64,000 nucleotides of DNA from Aquabacterium sp. (GTDB lineage Bacteria > Pseudomonadota > Gammaproteobacteria > Burkholderiales > Burkholderiaceae_C), in the NCBI GenBank assembly GCA_023266355.1, contig JAHFQM010000006.1, positions 186,001 through 250,000 of the forward strand, in the 5' to 3' direction. Below the pieces are notes generated by a model. It saw nothing but the letters and a program-made list of their open reading frames with translations, was not told the origin of the DNA and ran no database searches. Numbering within the stretch: the first letter of the stretch is position 1; each line of letters begins with the position of its first letter. Positions 26,113-35,323 of the stretch are shown here, in pieces. A program made the position numbers and the translations under genes.

Positions 26113-27048
26113 ATGAGCGACTTCATTAACAGTGGCTGGTCGTGGTACGTCATCGCGATCGTGGTGTTTGGTCTGGTGTACTGCGCACTCGTGCTGATTG
26201 GCGCGGCCAAGCACAAGGTCGTCTATGACGCACAGGGCAATGTGGACAAGACCACGGGGCACGTCTGGGACGCGGACCTGCGCGAGTTGAACAACCCGCT
26301 GCCGCGCTGGTGGCTGTTCCTGTTCATCATCACCCTGGTGTTTGCTGTGGGCTACCTCAGCCTGTACCCGGGCTTTGGCAACAACCCCGGCAAGCTGGGC
26401 TGGTCCTCCAAAGGTCAGCTGGAGGCCGAAATGGCCAAGGCCAAGCTGGAGCAAGACAAGATCTTCGCCAAGTTCAAGAACGCGTCGGTGGAAGACCTCT
26501 CCCGCGATCCGCAGGCCCATGACATCGGCCAGCGCCTGTTCCTGAACAACTGCGCGGCTTGCCACGGCTCCGACGCCAAGGGCGCCAAGGGCTTCCCCAA
26601 CCTGACCGACAACGATTGGATTCACGGCGGTGCGCCCGACAAAATCGTCGAAACCATCACCGGTGGTCGTCGAGGTCAGATGCCTCCCATGGCTGCCGCA
26701 GTCGGCACGCCGGAAGAGGTGCGTCAGGTGGCCAACTATGTGCTGAGCCTTTCGGGTTCGGGCCACAACTCCATCCTGGCTGAACTGGGCAAGGCCAAGT
26801 TCAAGCAGGTGTGCGCGGCCTGCCACGGCGCCGACGGCAAGGGCAACCAAGCCATCGGTGCACCCAACCTGACCGACAAGGTCTGGCTGCATGGCTGGGG
26901 CGAAGAGGCCATCATCAGCATGGTCAACAAAGGCAAGGTCAACGTGATGCCCGCCCAGAACGCGCGCCTGTCGGACGACCAGATCCGCCTGGTGGCCTCC
27001 TATGTGTGGAGCCTGTCGCACGCCACCAAGACGGCGCAAGCGCAATGA
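26113..27048 (+). CDS. ccoP: cbb3 oxidase subunit III (di-haem cytochrome c)
   Basis: A 311-residue protein with two N-terminal membrane spans, the DADLRELNNPLPRWWLFLFIITLVF signature split across them, and two haem c motifs CAACHGSDAKG and CAACHGADGKG. It accepts electrons from soluble cytochromes. The ATG at 26113 follows an AGGCTC site, 14 bp after ccoQ. Confidence 0.97.
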   Translation: MSDFINSGWSWYVIAIVVFGLVYCALVLIGAAKHKVVYDAQGNVDKTTGHVWDADLRELNNPLPRWWLFLFIITLVFAVGYLSLYPGFGNNPGKLGWSSKGQLEAEMAKAKLEQDKIFAKFKNASVEDLSRDPQAHDIGQRLFLNNCAACHGSDAKGAKGFPNLTDNDWIHGGAPDKIVETITGGRRGQMPPMAAAVGTPEEVRQVANYVLSLSGSGHNSILAELGKAKFKQVCAACHGADGKGNQAIGAPNLTDKVWLHGWGEEAIISMVNKGKVNVMPAQNARLSDDQIRLVASYVWSLSHATKTAQAQ

Positions 27049-27094
27049 AGTCAGGCAACTGACCGCGCCACCGGCATCAGCCCGCCCAAGCAGG

Positions 27095-27108
27095 TTGATG
27101 CCGATCAA
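27095..27108. promoter_or_regulatory. Perfect FNR box upstream of ccoG
   Basis: TTGAT-GCCG-ATCAA is an exact match to the FNR consensus. It lies 89 bp before the ccoG start. A second dyad, TTGAG-TCGATA-CTCAA, follows 2 bp later (27111-27126). Confidence 0.85.
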
Positions 27109-27197
27109 AATTGAGTCGATACTCAAATTGCGGCAGGTGAGGGTGTGATACCTTAGGGGGTATCCGGCCTGCCTGCCGCAAGTCCATCCAAAACACC

Positions 27198-28664
27198 ATG
27201 AGCGCCCCCACTCCACCCAGCAACGCCCCCCAGCGGGTCATTCCCATCCAGGCCGTCGGCGTGCGGGAAGAGGTGGTGTCGCTGTACCAAAAGGGCGAGA
27301 AGATCTACGCCCGCGAGGTCAAGGGTTGGTTCACCAAATGGCGCTGGGTGTTCGTGTGGCTCACGCAGATCGTGTTCTACCTGTCCCCGTGGTTGCAGTG
27401 GCATGACCGCCAGGCCATCCTCTTTGACCTCACCACGCGGCGCTTTTACCTCTTCAACCTGGTCTTGTACCCGCAGGACTTCATTTACCTCACCGCGCTG
27501 TTGGTGATCTCGGCCTACGGGCTTTTCTTGTTCACCGCGGTGGCGGGGCGCTTGTGGTGCGGTTTTGCCTGTCCGCAGTCGGTTTATACCGAGATGTTCA
27601 TGTGGATCGAGCGCAAGATCGAAGGCGATCGCACGCGCCGCATGAAGCTGGACAAATCGCCCTGGAGCCTGGAAAAGCTCGCGCGCAAAACCGCCAAGCA
27701 AGTGGCCTGGATTTCTGTGGCGCTGTGGACGGGCTACACCTTCGTGGGCTACTTCACGCCCATCCGCGTGCTGGCCGACGAGGTGCTCACCCTGAGCATG
27801 GGCCCCTGGGAAATCTTCTGGGTGTTCTTCTACGGCTTCGCCACCTACGGCAACGCAGGCTACATGCGCGAACAGGTCTGCAAGTACATGTGCCCGTATG
27901 CACGCTTCCAGAGCGCCATGTTCGACCGCGACACGCTCATCATCAGCTACGACGCCAAGCGCGGTGAGCCCCGTGGTTCCCGCAAGCGCGGCACCGATGC
28001 GCAAGGCCTGGGGCAGGGCGATTGCATTGACTGCACGCTGTGCGTGCAGGTCTGCCCGACTGGCATCGACATCCGCAAAGGGCTGCAGTACGAGTGCATC
28101 GGCTGTGCTGCGTGCATCGACGTCTGCGACTCCGTCATGGACAAGGTGGGCTCGCCGCGTGGCCTGATCCGCTACGCGACACAAAACAGCATGGAAAATG
28201 GCTGGGGGCGCCGTGAGATGTGGGCCCGCGTGACGCGGCCGCGTGTGCTGCTGTACACCGGCATCCTGGTGGCCATCGTCGTGGCTTTCCTGGTCAGCCT
28301 CTACAGCCGCCCGCCGTTCCGCGTGGACATCCTGCGAGACCGCGGCGCGCTTGCCCGTGTCGTTGACGATGGCTTTGTCGAGAACGTCTACCGCATCCAG
28401 ATCATGAACGCCAGCGAAGCCACGCAGCGCTACCGCCTGGGTGTGGAGCAACTCAACCAGGCTGTGGTGGATGCGGGGCGCGACATCGAACTCGGCCCGG
28501 CCGAAGCGCGATGGGTGCCCGTGGCGGTGCGCGTGCCGCCGGAGGTGGCCGCGCGCATGGGCTCCGGGGCGCATGGCATCACGCTGTTCGTCGAACAGCT
28601 GCGCCGCGGTGACCAGGCCCAGGTCGATGTGCGTGAGCCCACCACCTTCATGGTGCCTCGCTGA
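27198..28664 (+). CDS. ccoG: cbb3 oxidase accessory iron-sulfur protein CcoG/RdxA
   Basis: A 488-residue membrane iron-sulfur protein with five to six spans, GRLWCGFACPQSVYTEMFMWIER, and two ferredoxin clusters (CIDCTLCVQVCPTGIDIRKG and CIGCAACIDVCDSVMDKVG), ending in an immunoglobulin-like periplasmic domain. CcoG reduces Cu(II) during cbb3 copper insertion. It has its own upstream FNR box, so it may be a separate transcription unit from ccoNOQP. Confidence 0.95.
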   Translation: MSAPTPPSNAPQRVIPIQAVGVREEVVSLYQKGEKIYAREVKGWFTKWRWVFVWLTQIVFYLSPWLQWHDRQAILFDLTTRRFYLFNLVLYPQDFIYLTALLVISAYGLFLFTAVAGRLWCGFACPQSVYTEMFMWIERKIEGDRTRRMKLDKSPWSLEKLARKTAKQVAWISVALWTGYTFVGYFTPIRVLADEVLTLSMGPWEIFWVFFYGFATYGNAGYMREQVCKYMCPYARFQSAMFDRDTLIISYDAKRGEPRGSRKRGTDAQGLGQGDCIDCTLCVQVCPTGIDIRKGLQYECIGCAACIDVCDSVMDKVGSPRGLIRYATQNSMENGWGRREMWARVTRPRVLLYTGILVAIVVAFLVSLYSRPPFRVDILRDRGALARVVDDGFVENVYRIQIMNASEATQRYRLGVEQLNQAVVDAGRDIELGPAEARWVPVAVRVPPEVAARMGSGAHGITLFVEQLRRGDQAQVDVREPTTFMVPR

Positions 28665-28708
28665 GGCCTGTTGGCCCTGCGTGTCAGAATTTTTGCAAGG
28701 ACATTGTC

Positions 28709-28954
28709 ATGACCCACGTTTCGACCCAGCCCGAAAACACACCGTGGTGGCGTCTGCCCATCGTCTGGATGGTCATCGGTGGGCCCGCGATTGTGGTGGT
28801 GGCCTCCCTCGTCACCGCGGGCATCGCCATCAAGCACGTGGACCCGGTGCTGGACACCTCGAAGGGCGAGGTCAAGGGCGTCATCGACATGCCGGCGGTC
28901 CAGGCGCGCAACCATGCCGCCAATGCCGACGCGCGTGCGCCTGCCGACAAGTGA
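28709..28954 (+). CDS. Small FixH-like membrane protein
   Basis: An 81-residue protein with one membrane span (WRLPIVWMVIGGPAIVVVASLVTAGIAIKHVDPVL). Its position after ccoG and its N-terminal layout resemble the short FixH/CcoH-like proteins of betaproteobacterial cbb3 clusters, but the periplasmic FixH domain is largely missing. A role in oxidase assembly is inferred from context. Confidence 0.65.
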   Translation: MTHVSTQPENTPWWRLPIVWMVIGGPAIVVVASLVTAGIAIKHVDPVLDTSKGEVKGVIDMPAVQARNHAANADARAPADK

Positions 28955-29060
28955 GTTGATCGCCTGGGGCTAGCCCTTGATTCAGGGGTAAGTCCTCGTT
29001 GAGATACGGTGACTCAGGCACAACATCCGAGGTGTGCACCTCGGATGCAAGGAGAACCGC

Positions 29061-29387
29061 ATGTCACGTCGCACGCTGCACGTCGCACAAATCCTCTGGC
29101 CCGCCTTCTTCATGGCGGGTGTGCTGGAAATGGTGGTGTTTTCTGTCCTCGATCCCAGCCTGATCCACATCGGTGCCTGGGAGCCCGACGCACGCACCGT
29201 TTACAGCGTGGCTTTCCTGGTGTTCTGGGGGGTGTTGTCGCTCTCAGGGGCGCTCAGCCACCTGATGATGCGCGATGATGCCCACGGCACGCGCCACGCC
29301 CTGGCCCAAGGCCTGGTGGCACGGCGTCACCGCCGCCAGTCGCGCCAAGGCGGGGGCATCCCGCCCCAGCACTCGCACCAGCACTGA
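29061..29387 (+). CDS. Hypothetical two-span membrane protein of the cbb3 region
   Basis: A 108-residue protein with two hydrophobic segments (ILWPAFFMAGVLEMVVFSVLDP and VAFLVFWGVLSLSGALSHLMM) and a basic, histidine-ending tail. An AAGGAGAACC site precedes the ATG at 29061. I do not recognise a named family. Its place between the FixH-like gene and fnr suggests a link to respiration. Confidence 0.7.
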   Translation: MSRRTLHVAQILWPAFFMAGVLEMVVFSVLDPSLIHIGAWEPDARTVYSVAFLVFWGVLSLSGALSHLMMRDDAHGTRHALAQGLVARRHRRQSRQGGGIPPQHSHQH

Positions 29388-29395
29388 ACCCGAGG

Positions 29396-30199
29396 TCAGC
29401 AGCGCACGCTGTTGACCAGTGCTTTCAGTCCGGGCTCGTCCGTGATGCGGATGTCGCGTTGCTTCACTTCCAGCAGACCTTCGTCCTGGAACTTGGAGAA
29501 GGTGCGGCTGACGGTTTCCAGCTTCAAACCGAGGTAGCTGCCGATTTCTTCGCGGGTCATGCGCAGCACCAAGGCCGAGGCCGAGAAGCCACGTGCATGC
29601 AGGCGTTGCGTCAGGTTCAGCAGGAAGGCGGCCAGGCGCTCTTCGGCGCGCATGCTGCCCAGCAGCAGCATCACGCCATGGTCGCGCACGATCTCGCGGC
29701 TCATGATCTTGTGGAACTGGTGCTGCAGGTCGGAGAACTCGCGCGAGAGGTCTTCCAACTGGCTGTAGGGGATCACGCAGACCTGCGAGTCTTCCAGGGC
29801 GATCGCGTCACAGGCGTGGCGGTCGGTGCTGATGCCGTCCAGGCCCAGCAACTCGCCCGCCATCTGGAAGCCGGTGACCTGGTCGCGGCCGTCTTCGGAC
29901 GAGATGCGCGTCTTGAAGAAGCCCGTGCGCACGGCATACACCGACTTGAACGAATCGCCCGTGTGGAAGAGGGCGTCGCCGCGCTTGACCGACTTGCGCG
30001 CACCCACCAGCGAGTCCAGGTGCGTCAGTTGCGGCTGGCTCAGGCCCACAGGCAGGCACAACTCGCGCAGGTTGCAGCTGGAGCAGGCGACCTTGAAGGC
30101 GTCGATCTTCATGGGGATGGGTTCGCGGCGCTCGGTGGTGGAGCGGTGCAAAGCGTCTTGCGGAGCGACGTCGGACGTAGGGGCGTTGGGATTCAGCAT
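29396..30199 (-). CDS. fnr: Oxygen-responsive regulator Fnr
   Basis: A 267-residue Crp/Fnr-family activator. The N-terminal cluster cysteines CSSCNLRELC and a fourth cysteine in RHACDAIALE match the [4Fe-4S] ligands of E. coli FNR, so it should sense oxygen. The cNMP-like fold and the helix-turn-helix MTREEIGSYLGLKLETVSRTFSKFQ, with E..SR contacts for TTGAT half-sites, are intact. The ATG at 30199 has a GAGG site. It is divergent from hemN, with an FNR-type box between them. It probably controls the cbb3 genes next door. Confidence 0.93.
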   Translation of the reverse strand: MLNPNAPTSDVAPQDALHRSTTERREPIPMKIDAFKVACSSCNLRELCLPVGLSQPQLTHLDSLVGARKSVKRGDALFHTGDSFKSVYAVRTGFFKTRISSEDGRDQVTGFQMAGELLGLDGISTDRHACDAIALEDSQVCVIPYSQLEDLSREFSDLQHQFHKIMSREIVRDHGVMLLLGSMRAEERLAAFLLNLTQRLHARGFSASALVLRMTREEIGSYLGLKLETVSRTFSKFQDEGLLEVKQRDIRITDEPGLKALVNSVRC

Positions 30200-30248
30200 G
30201 CGCAACCTCAAAAGATGGTTCATTGTTGCCAGATTCAGGCGCGCGCCC

Positions 30249-30262
30249 TTGAGGCAGATCAA
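30249..30262. promoter_or_regulatory. FNR-type box between fnr and hemN
   Basis: TTGAG-GCAG-ATCAA, one base off the consensus, lies 34 bp before the hemN start and 49 bp before fnr. It could give anaerobic control of hemN and autoregulation of fnr. Confidence 0.7.
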
Positions 30263-30296
30263 CACTGGCGGACATGAGTTTGGCACAGTCTGCCCA

Positions 30297-31736
30297 ATGA
30301 GTGAACCAGCCCTCGGCGTCTCGCCAGCATCATCCCGTCCCGCGGCCCCGATCGTGTCGCGCGAGTTGCTTTCGCGGCTGGACGTCAGAGGGCCGCGTTA
30401 CACCTCCTACCCGACGGCCGACAGGTTCGTCGAGGCGTTTGGCGCCGAGCAGTACCAGCAGGCGCTGCAGCAGCGTGGGTACGGTGTGGGCGCACTCACG
30501 GGCGGTGCCAGCGCATTGTCCGTCTATGTGCACATCCCGTTTTGCGAGTCGGTGTGCTACTACTGTGCCTGCAACAAGGTCATCACGAAACACCACGAAC
30601 GGGCGGTCGAGTACCTCGACGCGTTGCGCATGGAGATCGACTTGGTCTGCGCGCAACTGGGGCGGGGCCAGACGCTGTCGCAGCTGCACTTCGGGGGCGG
30701 CACGCCGACTTTCCTGACCGACGACCAATTGGAAGGGCTGCTGGGCACCCTGCAAACGGCATTCCGTTTCGTGCCGGGCGGTGAGTACGCCATCGAAATC
30801 GACCCGCGCACGGTCAGTGCCGAGCGCTTGCACCGGCTGGCGGCCATGGGCTTCAACCGCTTGAGTTTCGGTGTCCAGGACTTCGATGCGCAAGTGCAGC
30901 AGGCGGTTCACCGTGTGCAGCCGCGCGAGCAGGTGGCTGCCCTGGTGGACAGCGCCCGTGCGGAGGGGTTCGAGTCCCTCAACATGGACCTGATTTACGG
31001 CCTGCCCAGGCAGACCCTGACGAGTTTCCAGACGACCTTGTCGCAGGTGGCCGAGCTGAAGCCGGACCGCATCGCCCTGTACGCCTACGCGCACCTGCCG
31101 CAGCGCTTCAAGCCGCAGCGGCGCATCGACAGCAGCGCCTTGCCCGCGCCCGATGACAAGGTCGCCATGCTGGCCATGGCCATCGACACCTTTTCGGAGG
31201 CGGGCTACGACTACATCGGCATGGACCACTTCGCCCTGCGCCACGACAGCCTCGCGGTGGCCAAGCGGCAGGGGCGCTTGCACCGCAATTTCCAGGGCTA
31301 CAGCACCCACCCCGACTGCGACATCATCGGCCTGGGGGTGTCGGCCATTGGCCGTGTGGGTGCGCACTACAGCCAGAACGCCAAGACGCTGGACGACTAC
31401 TACGACGCCTTGCGCCGCGGGCAATTGCCCATCGTTCGGGGCCTGACCCTCACGCGGGACGACTTGGTGCGCCGTGCCGTCATCATGGCGATCATGTGCC
31501 AGGGGCGCGTGGACTTCGAGTCCATCGAGTTGGCTTACCTGGTCGATTTCCGGCAATACTTTGCGTCGGAAATGCGCCTGCTGGAGCCGCTCGTCGAGTC
31601 GGGGTTGGTGCAGATGGAGTCGGATGGCATCCGCGTCACGCCGTTGGGCTGGCATTTCGTGCGCGCCATTGCCATGCCGTTTGACCGACATCTCCAGGCA
31701 GACAAAACGGCCGAGCGCTTTTCCCGCATCATCTGA
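30297..31736 (+). CDS. hemN: Oxygen-independent coproporphyrinogen III dehydrogenase
   Basis: A 479-residue radical-SAM enzyme that makes protoporphyrinogen IX without oxygen. The [4Fe-4S]/SAM motif is CESVCYYCAC within VYVHIPFCESVCYYCACNK, with GGGTPTFL and the HemN_C domain (DLVRRAVIMAIMCQGRVDF). The start at 30297 (MSEPALG) is the ATG nearest the family N-terminus. It is the true HemN type rather than HemW, since YTSYPTADRF is present. Confidence 0.94.
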   Translation: MSEPALGVSPASSRPAAPIVSRELLSRLDVRGPRYTSYPTADRFVEAFGAEQYQQALQQRGYGVGALTGGASALSVYVHIPFCESVCYYCACNKVITKHHERAVEYLDALRMEIDLVCAQLGRGQTLSQLHFGGGTPTFLTDDQLEGLLGTLQTAFRFVPGGEYAIEIDPRTVSAERLHRLAAMGFNRLSFGVQDFDAQVQQAVHRVQPREQVAALVDSARAEGFESLNMDLIYGLPRQTLTSFQTTLSQVAELKPDRIALYAYAHLPQRFKPQRRIDSSALPAPDDKVAMLAMAIDTFSEAGYDYIGMDHFALRHDSLAVAKRQGRLHRNFQGYSTHPDCDIIGLGVSAIGRVGAHYSQNAKTLDDYYDALRRGQLPIVRGLTLTRDDLVRRAVIMAIMCQGRVDFESIELAYLVDFRQYFASEMRLLEPLVESGLVQMESDGIRVTPLGWHFVRAIAMPFDRHLQADKTAERFSRII

Positions 31737-31787
31737 AGCGTTCGTCGTCGTTCTTGCCGCCTTCCTGACCCGAGGGCGTTCCTGCTC

Positions 31788-32675
31788 ATGTTGACCGGTC
31801 TCTTGATCACCGCCTTCCTGATGGGGTTGGGTGGCATCCCCCATTGCACCGCGATGTGCGGTGCCGCCTGCGCAGTGGCCTTTCCGCGCGGCTTGCCCGT
31901 GACCACGTGGTTGGGTCGCTTGCTGGGCTATGCCGTTTTGGGCGGCGTGGCGGCGGTGAGCGCGGGCGTGGTGTCCCGGTGGGGGCGCGAGGTGGCCATG
32001 CTCAAACCTTTGTGGGTCATGGCGCAGGTCGCTGTCGTGATCCTGGGCATGCACCTGCTGATTCGCGGCCGCATGCCGGCTTGGTTGGACGGGGCTGGAC
32101 GCGCTGCTTACGATGGCTGGCGCACCCGCATGGCGGCATGGCCGGCTGCGCTGCCGCCGTTCTGGCGCGGTCTGTGGCAGGCGGCTTGGCCGCTGCTGGG
32201 CGGCCTGAGCTGGGCCTTGTTGCCGTGCGGTTTGTTGTACGCGGCCCTGATGGTCGCGGCCTTGGCGCCTGACGCATGGGGCGGGTCGCTGGTCATGCTG
32301 GCCTTCGGTGTGCCCAGTTCCATCGGCGTGTGGGCAGCACCCTGGGTCGTGCGCCAATGGACGGTGTGGCGTCGGCATGCGGATGACGCGTCTGCGGTCG
32401 CTCCGGCGGTTTGCGCCACCAGCGTGGCCACCAGAGCGGCCGTCAGCACGACCACAGGCCCTGCCACGGTGCCCGTGATCTGGATGAGGCCTGTTGGCGA
32501 GTCCTCTCGTTCGCAGCCGCAGCCGTCAGTCTCCGGGGCTGCAGCGCTGCGCCCTGGCGAGCCCCTGGTGGACCCCCGCTGGGCCGTGCGCGCTTCGGGC
32601 CTGAGCCTGGCCGTCATGGGCGTGTGGTCGGTGTGGCACCAACTGGTCGCGCAGTGGCAGGCCTGGTGTGCCTGA
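31788..32675 (+). CDS. DsbD_2/TauE-like membrane protein of the cbb3 cluster
   Basis: A 295-residue membrane protein with the N-terminal motif GGIPHCTAMCGAACAVAFPRG and a second cysteine segment SWALLPCGLLYAALMVAAL. This is the pattern of the sulfite-exporter-like proteins (cytochrome c biogenesis transmembrane type) that accompany ccoGHIS, thought to act in copper or thiol chemistry during oxidase assembly. A long low-complexity loop (about residues 200-260) near the C-terminus is unusual. Confidence 0.75.
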   Translation: MLTGLLITAFLMGLGGIPHCTAMCGAACAVAFPRGLPVTTWLGRLLGYAVLGGVAAVSAGVVSRWGREVAMLKPLWVMAQVAVVILGMHLLIRGRMPAWLDGAGRAAYDGWRTRMAAWPAALPPFWRGLWQAAWPLLGGLSWALLPCGLLYAALMVAALAPDAWGGSLVMLAFGVPSSIGVWAAPWVVRQWTVWRRHADDASAVAPAVCATSVATRAAVSTTTGPATVPVIWMRPVGESSRSQPQPSVSGAAALRPGEPLVDPRWAVRASGLSLAVMGVWSVWHQLVAQWQAWCA

Positions 32676-32838
32676 AATGCGCCACATGCACGGCGGAATC
32701 GGGGCGAAATGACCACGCATTGCGGCAATCCCTGACCCTTGCCGTGCCCCTGATTCGGGGGCTCGCGTAGAATGAAGTCACCTTGCCGACATCCATGGCA
32801 ATGTTTTCTCGGACACGCCAAACGCGGAGACCACACAC

Positions 32839-34092
32839 ATGTACCAGCACATCAAGGTGCCCGAAGGTGGGCAGAAGATCACGGTCAACCCGGACTTCTC
32901 CCTCAACGTTCCCAACAACCCCATCATTCCCTACATCGAGGGCGATGGCACCGGTTTCGACATCACGCCCGTGATGATCAAGGTGGTCGATGCGGCGGTT
33001 GCCAAGTCTTATGGCGGTCAGCGCCAGATCCACTGGATGGAAATCTACGCCGGTGAGAAGTCCACCCGCGTGTATGGCCCCGATGTCTGGCTGCCCGAAG
33101 AGACGCTGCATGTCCTCAAGGACTACGTGGTCTCGATCAAGGGCCCGCTGACCACGCCCGTGGGCGGTGGCATCCGTTCGCTGAACGTGGCCCTGCGCCA
33201 GGAGCTCGACCTCTACGTCTGTCTGCGCCCTGTGACCTACTTCAAGGGCGTGCCTTCGCCCGTGAAGGAGCCCCAGAAGATCGACATGGTCATCTTCCGC
33301 GAGAACTCGGAAGACATCTACGCCGGCATCGAATTCGAAGCTCAGAGCGACAAGGCCAAGAAGCTGATCAAGTTCCTGCAGGACGAGTTCGGCGTCAAGA
33401 AGATCCGCTTCCCCGAAACCTCGGGCATCGGCATCAAGCCCGTGTCCAAGGAAGGCACCGAGCGCCTGGTGCGCAAGGCCCTGCAGTACGCCATCGACAA
33501 TGACAAGCCCAGCGTGACCATCGTGCACAAGGGCAACATCATGAAGTACACCGAAGGCGGCTTCCGCGACTGGGGCTATGGCCTGGCGCAAAGCGAGTTC
33601 GGTGCCGAGCTGATCGACGGCGGCCCGTGGTGCAAGTTCAAGAACCCGAAGACGGGCAAGGACATCATCGTCAAGGACGCCATCGCCGACGCCTTCCTGC
33701 AGCAGATCCTGTTGCGCCCGGCCGAGTACAGCGTGATCGCCACGCTGAACCTCAACGGCGACTACATCTCTGACGCGCTGGCCGCTCAGGTCGGTGGCAT
33801 CGGCATCGCGCCCGGCGCCAACCTGTCCGACAGCGTGGCCATGTTCGAAGCCACCCACGGCACGGCACCGAAGTACGCTGGCAAGGACTACGTGAACCCC
33901 GGTTCCGAGATCCTGTCGGCCGAAATGATGCTGCGCCACATGGGTTGGACCGAAGCGGCTGACCTGGTCATCACCGCGATGAACAAAGCCATCCAGAGCA
34001 AGAAGGTCACCTATGACTTCGCCCGCCTGATGGACGGCGCCACCCAGGTGTCGTGCTCCGGTTTCGGCCAGGTGATGATCGACCAGATGTGA
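32839..34092 (+). CDS. icd: Isocitrate dehydrogenase (NADP)
   Basis: A 417-residue homologue of E. coli Icd, converting isocitrate to 2-oxoglutarate in the TCA cycle. Visible are [15 protein letters not shown], the phosphorylatable serine region [41 protein letters not shown], and the coenzyme region [16 protein letters not shown] with NADP-type Lys and Tyr. A bidirectional terminator follows. Confidence 0.97.
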   Translation: MYQHIKVPEGGQKITVNPDFSLNVPNNPIIPYIEGDGTGFDITPVMIKVVDAAVAKSYGGQRQIHWMEIYAGEKSTRVYGPDVWLPEETLHVLKDYVVSIKGPLTTPVGGGIRSLNVALRQELDLYVCLRPVTYFKGVPSPVKEPQKIDMVIFRENSEDIYAGIEFEAQSDKAKKLIKFLQDEFGVKKIRFPETSGIGIKPVSKEGTERLVRKALQYAIDNDKPSVTIVHKGNIMKYTEGGFRDWGYGLAQSEFGAELIDGGPWCKFKNPKTGKDIIVKDAIADAFLQQILLRPAEYSVIATLNLNGDYISDALAAQVGGIGIAPGANLSDSVAMFEATHGTAPKYAGKDYVNPGSEILSAEMMLRHMGWTEAADLVITAMNKAIQSKKVTYDFARLMDGATQVSCSGFGQVMIDQM

Positions 34093-34164
34093 TGCAGGGG
34101 TGAGCACGGGGCTGGCATGTTCGGCCCTGCTGCTGACCCACTCTGAGGCCGCACGATGCGGTCA

Positions 34165-34193
34165 CAAAAAAGCCCGCCATTGGCGGGCTTTTG
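34165..34193. terminator. Bidirectional terminator between icd and the cold-shock gene
   Basis: AGCCCGCC (34171-34178) pairs with GGCGGGCT (34182-34189), flanked by A6 and TTTT, so it can stop both icd (plus) and the convergent cold-shock gene (minus). Confidence 0.85.
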
Positions 34194-34232
34194 CTTGCGG
34201 GCTTTTGTGGGGCGCGAGGCCCAGCCCAGGCT

Positions 34233-34556
34233 TCAGTGTGGCAATCGCTGGCCTGCGCCGGAGACATCTCGGTAGTGCAGGTCGCTCAGGTCACCCATGC
34301 CGCTGGCATCGCCCATGCTGCCGAGCGTGCTGTGCTCGCCTTGCGCGTCGGCGTCCACGGGCTGGATGTTCTGCGCCAGCATGCCTTTGGGGCCTGCGAC
34401 GAGTTCATAGCGAACCTTGGAGCCTTGCTTGAGTGTGCGAAAGCCATCCATCTGGATGGCCGAGAAATGGGCGAAGACGTCGCCCCCGCCTTGATCGGGT
34501 TCGATGAAGCCAAACCCTTTGGCATCGTTGAACCATTTGACAGTGCCGGTGGCCAT
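34233..34556 (-). CDS. Cold-shock domain protein with C-terminal extension
   Basis: A 107-residue protein. Residues 1-67 are a standard CspA-type domain with RNP1 KGFGFI and RNP2 DVFAHF. The remaining 40 residues are a non-standard tail ([20 protein letters not shown]) not found in the 67-70-residue classical Csp proteins. AGGAGGGACAGC precedes the ATG at 34556. It binds single-stranded RNA or DNA, and a long non-coding leader region lies upstream. Confidence 0.9.
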   Translation of the reverse strand: MATGTVKWFNDAKGFGFIEPDQGGGDVFAHFSAIQMDGFRTLKQGSKVRYELVAGPKGMLAQNIQPVDADAQGEHSTLGSMGDASGMGDLSDLHYRDVSGAGQRLPH

Positions 34557-34969
34557 GCTGTCCCTCCTGTTAATTTGTCCGCATTCTGTGTCCGGCAATG
34601 TGGGCTGTCAAGCCGCGTTGGATGCCCGACACGCGTGCATTTGTGCACAAATGTTTCGTTCTGAGGAGTGCCTACGCGATATTCCGATCGCGCCAGCTTG
34701 CAATCGCGCGCAAGCTTGATCTGGCTTGATGGAAATGGCGGTTTTGGCATGAATCTGGCTTTTGGAATGCATGGTTTTTCCTGACCCGGCGCGGCGGTGA
34801 TGTCGGAGGATTTTTGCAAAGTCATGTGTGTGCGCTGCTTGCGCGCGCAAGGCCTGGCGCCGGTCCCCGGAATAGTCCGTCTGCCACCGTGAATTTCCTG
34901 ACCTTGAAGAATGCTGGGAGACCCCAAGATGCCAACACATGAGCAAGGCGCCTCTCTTAGAATCGATCC
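34557..34969. other. 413-bp intergenic region with dyads (cold-shock leader / clpS promoter)
   Basis: No gene is seen here. It holds a perfect 16-bp palindrome CATTTGTGCACAAATG (34638-34653), an inverted repeat CGCGAT-N6-ATCGCG (34675-34692) and a stem AGCTTGC-N8-GCAAGCT (34695-34716). These lie in what would be the leader or promoter of the cold-shock gene on the minus strand. A TAGAAT hexamer (34958-34963) sits 6 bp before clpS. Confidence 0.6.
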
Positions 34970-35323
34970 ATGATCAGACCCTTGCAACACCAGCTGTCGG
35001 CTTTGCCTGGCGGCCCTGCCGAAGACGGGCAGGGATCCGTTGTGGCCGAGAAGGAAGAGTTGGCCCTGGAGCCGCCAAGGCTTTACCAAGTCGTCATGCT
35101 GAATGACGATTTCACGCCGATGGAGTTTGTCGTGTTTGTCCTGCAGGAGCATTTCCGACACGACATCGATTCGGCCACGCAAATCATGCTGAAAATCCAC
35201 CACGAAGGCCGTGGTGTGTGCGGGGTCTACACCAAAGACGTCGCGGCCACGAAGGTCGAACTCGTTCTTGCCGCCGCCCGCCAAGCCGGGCACCCCCTGC
35301 AGTGCATTCTGGAGACCGCATGA
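34970..35323 (+). CDS. clpS: ClpS adaptor of ClpAP
   Basis: A 117-residue adaptor with the N-degron pocket [21 protein letters not shown] and [23 protein letters not shown]. It delivers N-end-rule substrates to ClpA. Its stop overlaps the clpA start (ATGA). The unstructured N-terminal arm of about 35 residues is slightly long. The TAGAAT close to the ATG and the lack of a clear ribosome-binding site make a near-leaderless message possible. Confidence 0.95.
   Translation: MIRPLQHQLSALPGGPAEDGQGSVVAEKEELALEPPRLYQVVMLNDDFTPMEFVVFVLQEHFRHDIDSATQIMLKIHHEGRGVCGVYTKDVAATKVELVLAAARQAGHPLQCILETA

Noticed and set aside
30330..32378. 682-codon minus-strand ORF over hemN and the membrane gene
   Set aside because: Shadow of two well-supported plus-strand genes; composition is typical of antisense frames in high-GC DNA.
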